This document shows, piece by piece, positions 25,441-34,237 of a stretch of DNA of 64,000 nucleotides (the stretch's first letter is position 1; each line of letters opens with the position of its first letter). The DNA comes from PALSA-505 sp036501145 (GTDB lineage Bacteria; Actinomycetota; Actinomycetes; Streptosporangiales; Streptosporangiaceae), in assembly GCA_036501145.1 (NCBI GenBank), contig DASYAV010000117.1:35845-99844 (forward strand). The letters are read 5' to 3'. Below the pieces are notes generated by a model that searched no databases, had not been told where the DNA came from, and saw only the letters and a list, made by a program, of their open reading frames with translations. The translations under genes and the position numbers were made by a program.

Positions 25441-26867
25441 TGAGTGCGCGGGAAACAGGCAGTGACACTTGGCCGCGCCTTGCCGGGTTTCCTGGAGATA
25501 ACCTCGAGCTAGGGAACGCGCCGGAGGAGGATGACGTGGACCACCGCGGCGAGCCACCGTCCTGGGTACCCGGGACGACAGCGGTCGGCACAGGGGCAGG
25601 CCCGCCCGACCTTGACGAGAGCGACGACGGCCAGCACGACGCCGGCCCCAGGTACGCCGCGGGGCCAGAGGACAGCGACGCCCCCGGGTTCGGCGACAAC
25701 GGGTTCGGCGACGCCGGGGCGCCCGACTACCGGAACGGGGCGCCGGACTACCACAGCGGGCCCGACGATGCGGGTTACGGCGACGCACCCGGGCAGGCCC
25801 AGGACTTCGGCGACGGCGTGCACGAGCCGCCGGACTTCGCCGCCCCGCCGATGGCGTTCGGCGAGGCGCACCAGGGCGGCACGCCTGAGTTCCAGGGCGG
25901 CCCGCCCGAGTTCCAGGGCGGCCCGCCGGCCGGTGCCATCCAGGGGGACGGCGCGGGGTACGGGGACGGGGCGGGGTACAACTCCGGGCCTGCGGCAGGT
26001 CCCGGCTTCGACGAGGCTCCGCCGTTCGCCGGCGGCTCCGACGGGCCGCCGTTTCAGGCCGGCACGCCTGAGTTCCAGACCGGCACGTCCGAGTTCCCGG
26101 GGGCACATTCTGGCTTCGCCCCGCAGGGGCAGCAGTCCTTCGACGGCCCCGGCGAGCCGGCCCACCAGGGGTTCTCCGACGGCCACCAGGACAACGGCTA
26201 CGACGGCCCGTTCACCGGTCAGTTCCGCGGCGACTACGTCGCCGGCGCGGCCGCCGGATACGGTCCCCCCGCCCAGGACGACGGGTCACTGCGCACCGCT
26301 CCCGGCACGGACGAGGGTTACAGCTACCGGACCGATGAGAACGGCAGCCAGGCGCCGGGCCAGGGCTACAGCTCGCATTACCCGCCGGTGGAGCCGCCCC
26401 GGCCGTCGGCATCAGCCCGGCTCTCCGGCGTGACCGCCTCGCTGCGGACCCGCCGCCCGCGGGCCGGCAAGGGCAAGGGCAAGAAGCGCGACCAGTCGGG
26501 CCGCCAGGCCCAGCTGACCGTGTCCCGGGTAGAGCCGTGGTCGGTGATGAAGTTCAGCTTCGTCATCTCGCTGGTCGCGTTCATCGTGCTGTTCGTCGCG
26601 GTGGCCGTGCTGTACGCGGTGCTGTCCGGGCTGGGTGTGTTCAGCGCGCTGCAGCACACCGTGTCGAACATCACCTCCAGCCAGAGTTCGGGCGGCTTCA
26701 ACCTGATGACCTACATCTCCGCCTCCCGTGTACTCGGCTACACCGGCCTGCTCGGCGCCATCAACGTCGTGCTGATCACGGCGCTGTCCACGGTCGGCGC
26801 GGTGCTGTACAACATCACCTCCGACCTGGCCGGCGGCATCGAAATCACGCTGAAGGAGTCTGACTGA
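25440..26867 (+). CDS. DUF3566 membrane protein
   Basis: Protein of 475 residues. About 320 residues are low complexity, rich in Gly, Pro, Asp and Ala, with repeats around EFQGGPP and EFQTGT. The C-terminal 115 residues are the DUF3566 domain: VEPWSVMKFSFVISLVAFIV then an extracellular-type loop and a second membrane region with LLGAINVVLITALSTVGAVL. In actinobacteria this gene follows gyrA; it is an inner-membrane protein of unknown exact role. The ATG overlaps the gyrA stop by one base, so the two are coupled. Confidence 0.93.
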   Translation: MSARETGSDTWPRLAGFPGDNLELGNAPEEDDVDHRGEPPSWVPGTTAVGTGAGPPDLDESDDGQHDAGPRYAAGPEDSDAPGFGDNGFGDAGAPDYRNGAPDYHSGPDDAGYGDAPGQAQDFGDGVHEPPDFAAPPMAFGEAHQGGTPEFQGGPPEFQGGPPAGAIQGDGAGYGDGAGYNSGPAAGPGFDEAPPFAGGSDGPPFQAGTPEFQTGTSEFPGAHSGFAPQGQQSFDGPGEPAHQGFSDGHQDNGYDGPFTGQFRGDYVAGAAAGYGPPAQDDGSLRTAPGTDEGYSYRTDENGSQAPGQGYSSHYPPVEPPRPSASARLSGVTASLRTRRPRAGKGKGKKRDQSGRQAQLTVSRVEPWSVMKFSFVISLVAFIVLFVAVAVLYAVLSGLGVFSALQHTVSNITSSQSSGGFNLMTYISASRVLGYTGLLGAINVVLITALSTVGAVLYNITSDLAGGIEITLKESD

Positions 26868-26952
26868 ACCAGCCAGCCGGCCGGATGCGGTAATCTTTCC
26901 CGGCGTACTTCAGTTGCTGCTGCCGCCCCGGCTGGGGCGGCGGCTGCGCCTG

Positions 26953-27027
26953 GGGCCTGTAGCTCAGCTCGGTTAGAGCGCCGCCCTGATAAGGCGGAGG
27001 TCCGTGGTTCAAGTCCACGCAGGCCCA
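26953..27027 (+). tRNA. tRNA-Ile (GAT)
   Basis: Acceptor GGGCCTG (26953-26959) pairs with CAGGCCC (27020-27026), with discriminator A at 27027. The anticodon loop is CTGATAA within CCGCC/GGCGG, anticodon GAT. The T arm contains GTTCAAGTC. A full CCA is not encoded. The position after gyrA-DUF3566 is the usual actinobacterial one. Confidence 0.96.
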
Positions 27028-27169
27028 CCCAGTCGCTGGAGTAGCCATGGTCGCTCCCCCGTGGTCGCGCTATTACGACTTCGGTGCCGGGCGAGTGCCG
27101 GCTTTCCTGGCCCGGCTAGGCGGACAGTGACGGCCGGTTCCTCACGGCCTCCGCTCGTACACCAGCCCA

Positions 27170-27466
27170 TTAGGTTGCCCGCGTGAGAGGTTCGAGCAGG
27201 TCGGCCAGCGCGGGCTGGCGGAAGTAGCGAGACCAGCCCAGTGGGGTCGAGTGGTGGTGCTTGTCCTCGATGTTTGGGTCCGCGCCGAGTTCGAGCAGGC
27301 GCTGGGCGAGGGCGAGGTCGCCATTCGCTGCGGCGACGTGCAGGGCGGTCTGCCACGGCTCGTTGCTGAGGACGTCACTGCGGCCTCGAGCATTGACGTC
27401 GAAACCGGCGGCGACGAGCAGGTCGACGGAGCTGGGTGCGCCATGCGCGGCGCCCCATAGCACCAC
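27170..27466 (-). CDS. Short ankyrin-repeat protein
   Basis: Protein of 98 residues with at least two ankyrin repeats: SVDLLVAAGFDVNARG, then PWQTALHVAAANGDLALAQR followed by LLELGADPNIEDKHH, and TPLGWSRYFRQPALADLLEP. Ankyrin repeats bind proteins. It is short for the family and begins close to a repeat, so it could be the 3' remainder of a longer gene; I see no good ribosome site. It is the first accessory gene after tRNA-Ile. Confidence 0.65.
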   Translation of the reverse strand: MVLWGAAHGAPSSVDLLVAAGFDVNARGRSDVLSNEPWQTALHVAAANGDLALAQRLLELGADPNIEDKHHHSTPLGWSRYFRQPALADLLEPLTRAT

Positions 27467-27567
27467 CGCAATGATAACCGCCGGCCACCTGTAGGCGTCG
27501 GCCGGCGGCCCGCGGCGACTAGCGTGAACGCCAGAATGCTGGGCGTTCCCGGATGCGGACGTTCAGT

Positions 27568-27972
27568 TCAGCTGTCGCGAGAGGACAGCACGCAGAATTC
27601 GTTACCTTCGGGGTCGGCGAGCACGGTCCACGAGGTCTTCGACTCGTCCTGACCGATGTCGGCGTGGGTCGCACCCCGAGCCAGCAATGACTCGATCAGC
27701 GCGTCCCGGTCATCGGTGATGTGCGGGGCCAGGTCCAGGTGCAGCCGGTTCTTCACGGTCTTCCCCTCGCGAACGGGGAGGAATATCAAGGCTGGTCCGA
27801 CGGTGGGCCATTCCGCGGCCGATAGCGGCCGGTCCTCGTAGTCCTTGGGGGCGATCCCGGCCTCGTCATCGGACTCATGGACCAGCTGCCAGTCCAGCAC
27901 GTCAGCCCACCAGCGGGCCTGGGCGTGGACGTCGTGACAGTCGATCACCACCGTGTACCACTTCAGTGCCAT
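27568..27972 (-). CDS. VOC-family (glyoxalase-like) protein
   Basis: Protein of 134 residues. The opening LKWYTVVIDCHDVHAQARWW followed by ADVLDWQLVHE, the central KNRLHLDLAPH, and WTVLADPEGNEFCVLSS are the paired beta-alpha-beta-beta-beta modules of the vicinal oxygen chelate fold. The metal-ligand His is in NRLHLDL. The substrate is not predictable. Confidence 0.88.
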   Translation of the reverse strand: MALKWYTVVIDCHDVHAQARWWADVLDWQLVHESDDEAGIAPKDYEDRPLSAAEWPTVGPALIFLPVREGKTVKNRLHLDLAPHITDDRDALIESLLARGATHADIGQDESKTSWTVLADPEGNEFCVLSSRDS

Positions 27973-28094
27973 GACGCGAACGCTAGCGCGTGGCCGGGCC
28001 GGCCACGCGCCATTTTGACAGGACTCCAGCAGGCTGAGCCGGTATCCGGCTGCGTCATAATGCGTACAGGGCAGGCTTCGGCTGGGAGGTCCGG

Positions 28095-28337
28095 ATGGAC
28101 GACCTCAACAATCCCAGAGTCTCGGCGTACAAGCCGCAGCGGCGGCTGCTCCTGCCCAGGCCACCGGGATACCGGTCGAGGCCGAGTAAGGCCCAGCGCC
28201 GGCGGGAAGCGCAGGCTGATGCGCGTGCGACCCGGCTGCACCTGGTCGGCCTGACCGATGCCGCGGTGATCGTCATGGGGCTGGTCGCAGCCGCGGCGGT
28301 TGTCTTGCTCCTGGTGGTACTGCTCATTTACGTCTAG
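28095..28337 (+). CDS. Small single-pass membrane protein
   Basis: Protein of 80 residues: a basic cytoplasmic half (KPQRRLLLPRPPGYRSRPSK) and a C-terminal membrane segment of about 22 residues (VIVMGLVAAAAVVLLLVVLL). GGGAGG seven bases before ATG 28095 supports it. The function is unknown. Confidence 0.6.
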   Translation: MDDLNNPRVSAYKPQRRLLLPRPPGYRSRPSKAQRRREAQADARATRLHLVGLTDAAVIVMGLVAAAAVVLLLVVLLIYV

Positions 28338-28355
28338 CGGTTGACCCCACCTACG

Positions 28356-28847
28356 ATGAGCCGGGTGGAGAATCTCGGTGCGCCGATCCTGTCGTTCGAG
28401 GAGTTCGATGCGGCCCGGCCCGCTGGCCGGATCGTGGCCACCAGCGGCGGATTCGATCCGATCCACCCCGGCCACATCAGCTCGCTGCAAGCTTCGGCGG
28501 ACTTCGGTGACGTGGTGGTGGCCATCGTCAACGGGGATGCCTTCCTGCGGGCCAAGAAGGGCAAGCCGTTCCAGGATCTGGAAACCCGGTGCCTGATTGT
28601 CTCGGCGGTCCGCGGCGTCGGTTACGTCGTGCCGTTCGAGATCGACGCAGACCTCACCGTCCGCGAGGCGCTGCGCAAGCTGCGGCCCGATGTGTTCACC
28701 AAGGGCGGTGACAGGGTCGACGCGCGGACGATCGCGGAATGGGGCGTCTGCGAGGAGCTCGGTATCGAGATCGTAACCGGTGTCGGTGCCGACAAGCGGT
28801 GGTCATCCAGCTGGTTCCTCGACGCGTGGTCGCGACCTGCCCGGTAA
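28356..28847 (+). CDS. Adenylyl/cytidylyltransferase-like nucleotidyltransferase
   Basis: Protein of 163 residues of the HldE/TagD-type nucleotidyltransferase fold. The HxGH-type motif is in IVATSGGFDPIHPGHISSL, and the KxxxSx-like end is GADKRWSSSW. It transfers a nucleotide to a sugar phosphate or an alcohol phosphate. ATG 28356 is chosen; a TTG at 28341 is also in frame. No kinase partner lies nearby. Confidence 0.85.
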   Translation: MSRVENLGAPILSFEEFDAARPAGRIVATSGGFDPIHPGHISSLQASADFGDVVVAIVNGDAFLRAKKGKPFQDLETRCLIVSAVRGVGYVVPFEIDADLTVREALRKLRPDVFTKGGDRVDARTIAEWGVCEELGIEIVTGVGADKRWSSSWFLDAWSRPAR

Positions 28848-28897
28848 TCCGGCGTACGATCGGCTGCAGGTATCGCGGAGCCGGGCAGGTGGCAGCG

Positions 28898-29401
28898 ATG
28901 AGGCTGCGTTCACGCCGGCGGAGACTTCCGGTGCGGAACTCGCCGGCCACTCCACCAGCCAGATACGCCTGCCCGCCGTTCGACCAGCCCGCGTGTGCCC
29001 CGCGGATCCGCTGGTGGATCAGGACCGGTGCGGTGCTGTCGGTCATCGGCCTGGTACGGCTGGCCCGCGCGGTCCGGACTCGCTGGCCCCTGCTGACCGG
29101 ATGCGCGCTCACCGCCGCCGGCATCATGCTGCGCGGCAACGCCGCGGGCGTAATCCTGCTGCCTGGGCTCGTCCTCCTGCTGTCCGCACCGATCATGCCC
29201 GCCAGCCCGAAGGCCGAGCGCATACGGCGATCGAAGCTGGCACGCGAGCTGGCGGCGTATGCCACTCCCGCACACCGGCGCGACCTCGAAAGGACGCTGG
29301 ACCGGTACCCGGACGGCATGACCCATGAGCTGCGGGACATCCTCGCGAGTCAGGCCATGACTCCCGGCGTCAGAGGGCTGCCGGGCGGCAGGCGGTACTG
29401 A
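28898..29401 (+). CDS. Hypothetical membrane protein
   Basis: Protein of 167 residues. The basic N-terminal part is followed by two hydrophobic segments (TGAVLSVIGLVRLARAV; LLTGCALTAAGIMLRGNAAG with VILLPGLVLLLSAPI) and a soluble C-terminal part (ERIRRSKLARELAAYATPAH). I recognise no family. ATG 28898 is a tentative start. Confidence 0.55.
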   Translation: MRLRSRRRRLPVRNSPATPPARYACPPFDQPACAPRIRWWIRTGAVLSVIGLVRLARAVRTRWPLLTGCALTAAGIMLRGNAAGVILLPGLVLLLSAPIMPASPKAERIRRSKLARELAAYATPAHRRDLERTLDRYPDGMTHELRDILASQAMTPGVRGLPGGRRY

Positions 29402-29418
29402 GCATCGACGCGGCGCGG

Positions 29419-30258
29419 CTATGTGCGTTCGACGGCGAACAGGATGTGCGTGCCCCCGTCCAGCATGCCGGGCTCCGCAGCCAGTTCCTCCTCCCAGTCC
29501 AGGAACCGCGGCCACACCTGCGGGTCTTCGGCCAGCCGGCCCACCGTCTCGGGATCGCCCAGCGAGACGGCGTTCGATGCCGACGCGGCCAGCAGACGGC
29601 ACGGGAGCACGGCGATCATCTCGGCCACCTCGCGCCACCGGAACAGCCGGCAGCGATGACCGTCCGGCTGGGTGGGCCGCAGGTCCCCGGTGTGCAGCAC
29701 GCCGTCGACCGTGTCCAGGCCGAAGGTTTTTATCTCCTCGGCCACGCCCGCGAGGAAATACCGGAAGCTTCCGATGGACGACATCACGCTGGCCAGCACG
29801 GACCCGCCCGGCCGGGTCACCCGCAGGCACTCGGCGAACGCGGCCTCCGCGTGGTCGAAGGCGTAGGAGAGCGGGCCGCCGTAGGCCACGACGCAGTCGA
29901 AGGAGCCATCCGCGAAGTCGGACAGGTCCCTGACATCAAGCGGCCGGCGCTGTTCGACCGCCTGTTCGTGGCCTGCCGCCTGGACTTTGCCGCGATTCAG
30001 GTCGAGCTGCACCGCGGAGATGTCGGTGACCACGACGGTGGCTCCCAGGCGGCCCAGCTCGATGGTGAACCGGCCGGGACCGGCGCCGATCTCCAGGACT
30101 CGCCATCCGGGCTGGATGAAGCGGGCGAGGAATCGCCGGTGCACCTCGAGCGCCACCTGCTCGGCCGGCGACCGGACCAGGCGATCCCACTCGGTCTCGC
30201 CCATGGCGTCGAAATAGTCCTGAATCGCGCGGACGGAGTCGTCGGCTGTTTCATCCAT
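29419..30258 (-). CDS. Class I SAM-dependent methyltransferase
   Basis: Protein of 279 residues. SAM motif I is WRVLEIGAGPGRFTIELGRL, followed by VVVTDIS, then FDCVVAYGGPLSYAFDHAE and the motif around RVTRPGGSVLASVMS. It methylates an unknown small molecule or protein. ATG 30258 begins the conserved part; an in-frame start at 30294 exists. Confidence 0.88.
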   Translation of the reverse strand: MDETADDSVRAIQDYFDAMGETEWDRLVRSPAEQVALEVHRRFLARFIQPGWRVLEIGAGPGRFTIELGRLGATVVVTDISAVQLDLNRGKVQAAGHEQAVEQRRPLDVRDLSDFADGSFDCVVAYGGPLSYAFDHAEAAFAECLRVTRPGGSVLASVMSSIGSFRYFLAGVAEEIKTFGLDTVDGVLHTGDLRPTQPDGHRCRLFRWREVAEMIAVLPCRLLAASASNAVSLGDPETVGRLAEDPQVWPRFLDWEEELAAEPGMLDGGTHILFAVERT

Positions 30259-30386
30259 CAGCCGATTGTGGACGGGGCTGGGCGGTTCACGCATACCGTT
30301 TTCCGCGAACGTCGACTTCGCTAGCAGCTCCTGACGTTCACATCCCGGGCCTTGGCTACGGCATCCAGCTGGCTATCGTCAGGCCC

Positions 30387-31145
30387 ATGAATACTGAGCC
30401 GGTCCGGTCGCTGCTCGGCAGGTTCGTGGCTGACACCAGCCGGGTGGTGCCGCTAGTCGCGGTATGGGCACACGGCTCGCTGGCGCTTGGTGACTTCCAG
30501 CCGGGCCGCAGCGACCTCGACCTGGTTGCGGTGGTCAGCGAACGGCTCAGCGACAGGCACCTGAGCGACCTGCAACGGGTGCATGGCACGCTCATCGAGG
30601 ACGTGCCGCTGGCGGCCGGCCTGCACTGTGCCTACATGGCACGTGGCGACCTGGCCGATTCCGGCCAGGCCCATCCGACCTGGGCTCACGGCGAGATGTT
30701 CGACCGGATCGTGTCCCCGGTCACCCGCCGCGAACTGACTCAAGGCGGGCTGAGCCTGCACGGCCCGGCGCCCACCGGCCTGATCCCCGCGGTGAGCGAC
30801 GAGGAACTAGCCAGCTTTATCCGCGGTGATCTGCGGGACTTCTGGTATCCGCACGCCGAGCGGCCGGAGCTGTGGCTGCGGGACATCTGGGTGGACCTCG
30901 GCCTGCTGACCCTGGCCCGGGCCAGCGTGACGTTGCGCGAGGGGCGACTGATCAGCAAGCGGGAGGCGCTCGACGTGCTGGGCCGCCTGGACGCCCCGCC
31001 CGACGTGGTCCGCGACATCTACCGGCGCCGATACGAAGACAAGCAGCCAGCCTCGGAAGAATGGCTTACCCGGCGCGGACAGCTGGCCCGCACCTTCGTC
31101 CGAACCGGCATCGAGCGCGTGCTGGCGCTCCCCCACGCTGACTGA
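30387..31145 (+). CDS. Aminoglycoside-adenylyltransferase-like nucleotidyltransferase
   Basis: Protein of 252 residues. The nucleotidyltransferase signature is AVWAHGSLALGDFQPGRSDL followed by DLVAVV, that is GS then paired acidic residues. The C-terminal helical part (DIWVDLGLLTLARASVTLRE and later SKREAL) resembles the DUF4111/ANT(3'')-like domain. Such enzymes adenylylate aminoglycosides, but close relatives are uncharacterised, so resistance is not established. Confidence 0.75.
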   Translation: MNTEPVRSLLGRFVADTSRVVPLVAVWAHGSLALGDFQPGRSDLDLVAVVSERLSDRHLSDLQRVHGTLIEDVPLAAGLHCAYMARGDLADSGQAHPTWAHGEMFDRIVSPVTRRELTQGGLSLHGPAPTGLIPAVSDEELASFIRGDLRDFWYPHAERPELWLRDIWVDLGLLTLARASVTLREGRLISKREALDVLGRLDAPPDVVRDIYRRRYEDKQPASEEWLTRRGQLARTFVRTGIERVLALPHAD

Positions 31146-31197
31146 GTCTCCGGCAGGCTCGGGCGGGCGCCGCCCGGCTGGCCCTAAGCTCTCTGGA

Positions 31198-31770
31198 ATG
31201 GATTTCCAGCGGGTAGTAACTCAGCGTCGCATGGTCCGGACGTTCACCGGCGAGCCGGTTTCCAAGAAGAGCCTGGACCGGATCCTCGGCAATGCCGTTC
31301 GCGGCCCGTCCGCCGGCTTCTCCCAGGGGCAGGAGTTCCTCGTCCTGGACGGCGAATCGCTGCCCCGATTCTGGGATGTGGCCGGCGAAGCCGCGGCGCC
31401 GTCGGTGCAGGCGGCGCCGCTGATTATCGTGCCGATGTCATGCAAGCGCATCTACCTGGACCGGTATGCCCTGCCCGACAAGGGCTGGACCGACCGGGAC
31501 GAGGCGCGGTGGCCGGTACCGTTCTGGCACATCGACACCGGTATGGCGACGCTGCTGATCCTGCTCACCGCGGTGGACGAAGGCCTCGGTGCGCTGTACT
31601 TCGGCATCATGCCCGAGGCGGTCGAGCCGTTCCGGGCCGCGTTCGGCATCCCCACCGACTATGAGCCGGTCGGTGCCGTGGCCATCGGGTACGAGGCCGG
31701 CCAGGAACGGCGCGACCTCAGCTCCCGCCGCCGCCCCCTCGACCAGATGGTCCACCACCAGCACTGGTGA
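31198..31770 (+). CDS. Nitroreductase-family flavoprotein
   Basis: Protein of 190 residues. The opening FQRVVTQRRMVRTFTGEPV (V..RRSVR.F motif for FMN phosphate binding) and the segment DTGMATLLILLTAVDEGLGA followed by LYFG are typical of NADPH-FMN nitroreductases; GAVAIGYE is the C-terminal family motif. The substrate is unknown. ATG 31198 starts directly with the conserved part. Confidence 0.88.
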   Translation: MDFQRVVTQRRMVRTFTGEPVSKKSLDRILGNAVRGPSAGFSQGQEFLVLDGESLPRFWDVAGEAAAPSVQAAPLIIVPMSCKRIYLDRYALPDKGWTDRDEARWPVPFWHIDTGMATLLILLTAVDEGLGALYFGIMPEAVEPFRAAFGIPTDYEPVGAVAIGYEAGQERRDLSSRRRPLDQMVHHQHW

Positions 31771-31791
31771 CGCCTCATCCGCGGCGGCGCG

Positions 31792-32808
31792 CTACGAGGG
31801 AGGTTCCCGGGTACCGGGCTGGCGGTCGATGAGGACGGCGAAGCCGTCCAGGAGTCGCTGCAGGCCGAACTCGAACACGGTGTCCAGGTCGTAGTCGTAT
31901 GGGGTGTCGAGCATGCGGCCGAGTGTCGGCAGGTTCCCGGCCGCCACCATCGAGCGCAGCGACGGGACCTGGGTGTCCATCCACTCGTCCGCGTCTAGCC
32001 CTGTTATCGCCTCGGCGTCGGCCTCCACCTCCAGATGCTGGGCGCTGCCGCGGACAAAGGTGAACAGCGTGATGTGCGTGCTCATCATGGTGGCCGTGTC
32101 CAGGCCGCTGCCGTCCAGCGAGGCGAGTATCCACTCGCCGCCGGCCAGCGTGGAGGTGAGCAGTTGCGGCCGGCTCACCGACATGGCCTGGGCCAGCCAC
32201 GGGTGGCGGCGGAACGTGGCCCACATCGCCCGGGCGGCGAATTCCAGCCTCGCCCGCCAGCCGCCCGGCGCCGGCGCGCCGAGGGAGAAGACACACTCAC
32301 CGAACGCGGTATCGATCATCTGCAGGACGAGGGTTTCCTTGTCCGACACGTGCCGGTACAGCGACATGGTCGCGGCGCCGAGCTCGGTGGCGACCCGGCG
32401 CATCGACAGCCCGGCCAGGCTCTCCGCGTCCGCCACGGCGATGCCCGCCGCCACGATCCGCGCCGGTGTCAGCACCGGTTCGGGACCACCCGCGCCGCGC
32501 GGCGTGGCGACCGGCCCTGGCGCCCCCGCCGCGCCTGCAGTGGCCGCCTTGGGCCGGCCAGTCTCCCCGGTCAGGCCCGCGGGTGCGCGCCGCCGCGGCC
32601 CGGCGACCACCGTGCCCACCCCGGGAACCGCGTGCACCAGCCCTTCCTGGCGGAGCGCGGTCAGCACCTTGGTCGCGGTGGCCATCGCCACCCCCCAGCG
32701 CTGGGTGATCTGCCGGGTGGACGGCACCCGTTCCCCGGGTCGCAGCGCGCCGCTGGAGATTCGCTCCCGGAGTTCGGCGGCGATCCGGGCGTAAGGCGGC
32801 TGGCTCAT
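31792..32808 (-). CDS. GntR-TetR fusion transcriptional regulator
   Basis: Protein of 338 residues with two DNA-binding domains. Residues 1-70 are a GntR winged helix (YARIAAELRERISSGALRPG then LTALRQEGLVHAVPGVGT). After a Gly/Ala/Pro-rich linker, about 115-165 is a TetR helix-turn-helix (LSMRRVATELGAATMSLYRH). The rest is a TetR_C-type ligand domain. It is divergent from the monooxygenase gene at 33007, and the gap contains CTAGTGCACTAG-type repeats. It is probably a repressor of that enzyme and of itself. Confidence 0.88.
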   Translation of the reverse strand: MSQPPYARIAAELRERISSGALRPGERVPSTRQITQRWGVAMATATKVLTALRQEGLVHAVPGVGTVVAGPRRRAPAGLTGETGRPKAATAGAAGAPGPVATPRGAGGPEPVLTPARIVAAGIAVADAESLAGLSMRRVATELGAATMSLYRHVSDKETLVLQMIDTAFGECVFSLGAPAPGGWRARLEFAARAMWATFRRHPWLAQAMSVSRPQLLTSTLAGGEWILASLDGSGLDTATMMSTHITLFTFVRGSAQHLEVEADAEAITGLDADEWMDTQVPSLRSMVAAGNLPTLGRMLDTPYDYDLDTVFEFGLQRLLDGFAVLIDRQPGTREPPS

Positions 32809-32825
32809 GACGTCAGATTACTCTC

Positions 32826-32982
32826 GTGTACTAGTGCACTGACCTCCGGAGCGGAACACCTTGCCGTGACCCTCCCCCGTCCGGCCGGCGGGCTGGCATA
32901 GCCGTCTGCCCTGCCCTCCGCACTACCTAGTGCACTAGAGCGCTTTCGCATGCTGGCCTCCTAGTACACATTGACTAGTGCG
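32826..32982. promoter_or_regulatory. Repeated CTAGTGCAC operator sites between regulator and monooxygenase
   Basis: A perfect 12-bp palindrome CTAGTGCACTAG lies at 32927-32938. Related sites are CTAGTGCAC at 32831-32839, CTAGTACAC at 32961-32969, and ACTAGTGCGC near 32974-32983. They cluster in the divergent promoter region, with the last two just before the monooxygenase start. They are likely binding sites of the fusion regulator; this is inference from position and symmetry. Confidence 0.65.
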
Positions 32983-33006
32983 CTGCGTACATCATACGCT
33001 CAGAGC

Positions 33007-34215
33007 ATGCAGAACACAGACGTGCTTATCTCAGGTGGTGGCATCGGCGGCTCCGCGCTGGCGTACTGGCTACGCCGGTACGGCTGCAACGTGACGGTAG
33101 TGGAGCGGGCTCCGGTGCCCTGCCCCGGCGGCCAGGCGGTCGATCTGCGCGGGGCCGGGCGCACCGTGATGGACCGGATGGGACTGCTCGACCAGGTGCG
33201 CGAGGTCAGCCTCGACCAGAAGGGACTGGCCTGCGTCAACGAGGCGGGCAGGATGACCGCCCGGATGCCCACCGACCTGTTCGGCGGCGAGGGGATCGTG
33301 TCCGAGATCGAAGTGCTGCGCGGCGACCTGGCCGACGTACTCTACGGCGCGGCCGCCCCGCACGCCGAGTACATCTTCGGCGACTCGATCTGTGCGCTGG
33401 ACGACGACGGGGACGGCGTCACGGTCAGCTTCGAGCACGCCGGGAAGCGCCGGTTCGGCCTGGTCGTCGGGGCCGACGGGCTGCACTCGGTGGTGCGTGC
33501 GCTGGCGATCGGCGCCGAGCCCGGCTGCGTCCAGCCGATCGGCTGCTACACCGCGTGGTTCACCGTGCCGGCCCGTTACGACCTCGGCGGCTGGTTCCTC
33601 ATGTACAACGCGCCCGGCGGGCTGGTCGCCTCGGTACGGCCGGGCCGGCTGCCCGGTGAGGTCAAGGCCGGGCTGAGCTTCCGGTCCGGGCCGCTGCGCT
33701 ACGACCGCCGCGACGCCGGCCAGCAGATGGACATGCTGGCGTCCAGGTTCGCCGGCGTGGGCTGGCAGGTGCCCAGCCTGCTGGCGGACATGCGGGACGC
33801 GCCCGACTTCTTCTTCGAGCAGATGGGGCAGGTGCGGCTCGGCCGGTTCTCCAGCGGCCGGGCGGTGTTGCTCGGCGACGCCGGCTATTGCCCGACACCA
33901 CTGACCGGCCTGGGCACCAGCCTGGCCCTGGTGGGCGCGTACGTGCTGGCCGGTGAACTGGCCGCGGCCGGCGGGGACCACCGGGCCGCGTTCCCCCGGT
34001 ACGAGGACGTCATGCGGCCCTACGTCGCCACCGCCCAGGAACTGCCGCCGGGCGGCGTCGGCGGCTACGCCCCGGCCAGCGCTTTCATGATCGGGATGCG
34101 AGCGGCGTCGATGCGCATGATGGGCCGCTGGCCGATGCGCAGCCTGGCGGCCAGGCAGTTCAGCAAGGCGGCCGACATCGACCTGCCGGACTACGCCGAC
34201 CTGGCCGTGTGCTGA
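33007..34215 (+). CDS. FAD-dependent monooxygenase
   Basis: Protein of 402 residues of the aromatic-hydroxylase class (PHBH/TetX-like). It has the FAD motif TDVLISGGGIGGSALAYWLR, the middle DG motif GLVVGADGLHSVVRA and the C-terminal GD motif GRAVLLGDAGYCPTPLTGLG. It would hydroxylate a small aromatic or polyketide substrate using NAD(P)H and oxygen. ATG 33007 gives the conserved N-terminus. It is divergent from the GntR-TetR regulator and shares its operator region. Confidence 0.9.
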   Translation: MQNTDVLISGGGIGGSALAYWLRRYGCNVTVVERAPVPCPGGQAVDLRGAGRTVMDRMGLLDQVREVSLDQKGLACVNEAGRMTARMPTDLFGGEGIVSEIEVLRGDLADVLYGAAAPHAEYIFGDSICALDDDGDGVTVSFEHAGKRRFGLVVGADGLHSVVRALAIGAEPGCVQPIGCYTAWFTVPARYDLGGWFLMYNAPGGLVASVRPGRLPGEVKAGLSFRSGPLRYDRRDAGQQMDMLASRFAGVGWQVPSLLADMRDAPDFFFEQMGQVRLGRFSSGRAVLLGDAGYCPTPLTGLGTSLALVGAYVLAGELAAAGGDHRAAFPRYEDVMRPYVATAQELPPGGVGGYAPASAFMIGMRAASMRMMGRWPMRSLAARQFSKAADIDLPDYADLAVC

Positions 34216-34237
34216 CCGCGCGCTGGCGACGTGGTCG

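Noticed and set aside
30387..31145. Calling this an aminoglycoside resistance gene
   Set aside because: Only the generic nucleotidyltransferase signature is visible; substrate cannot be assigned.
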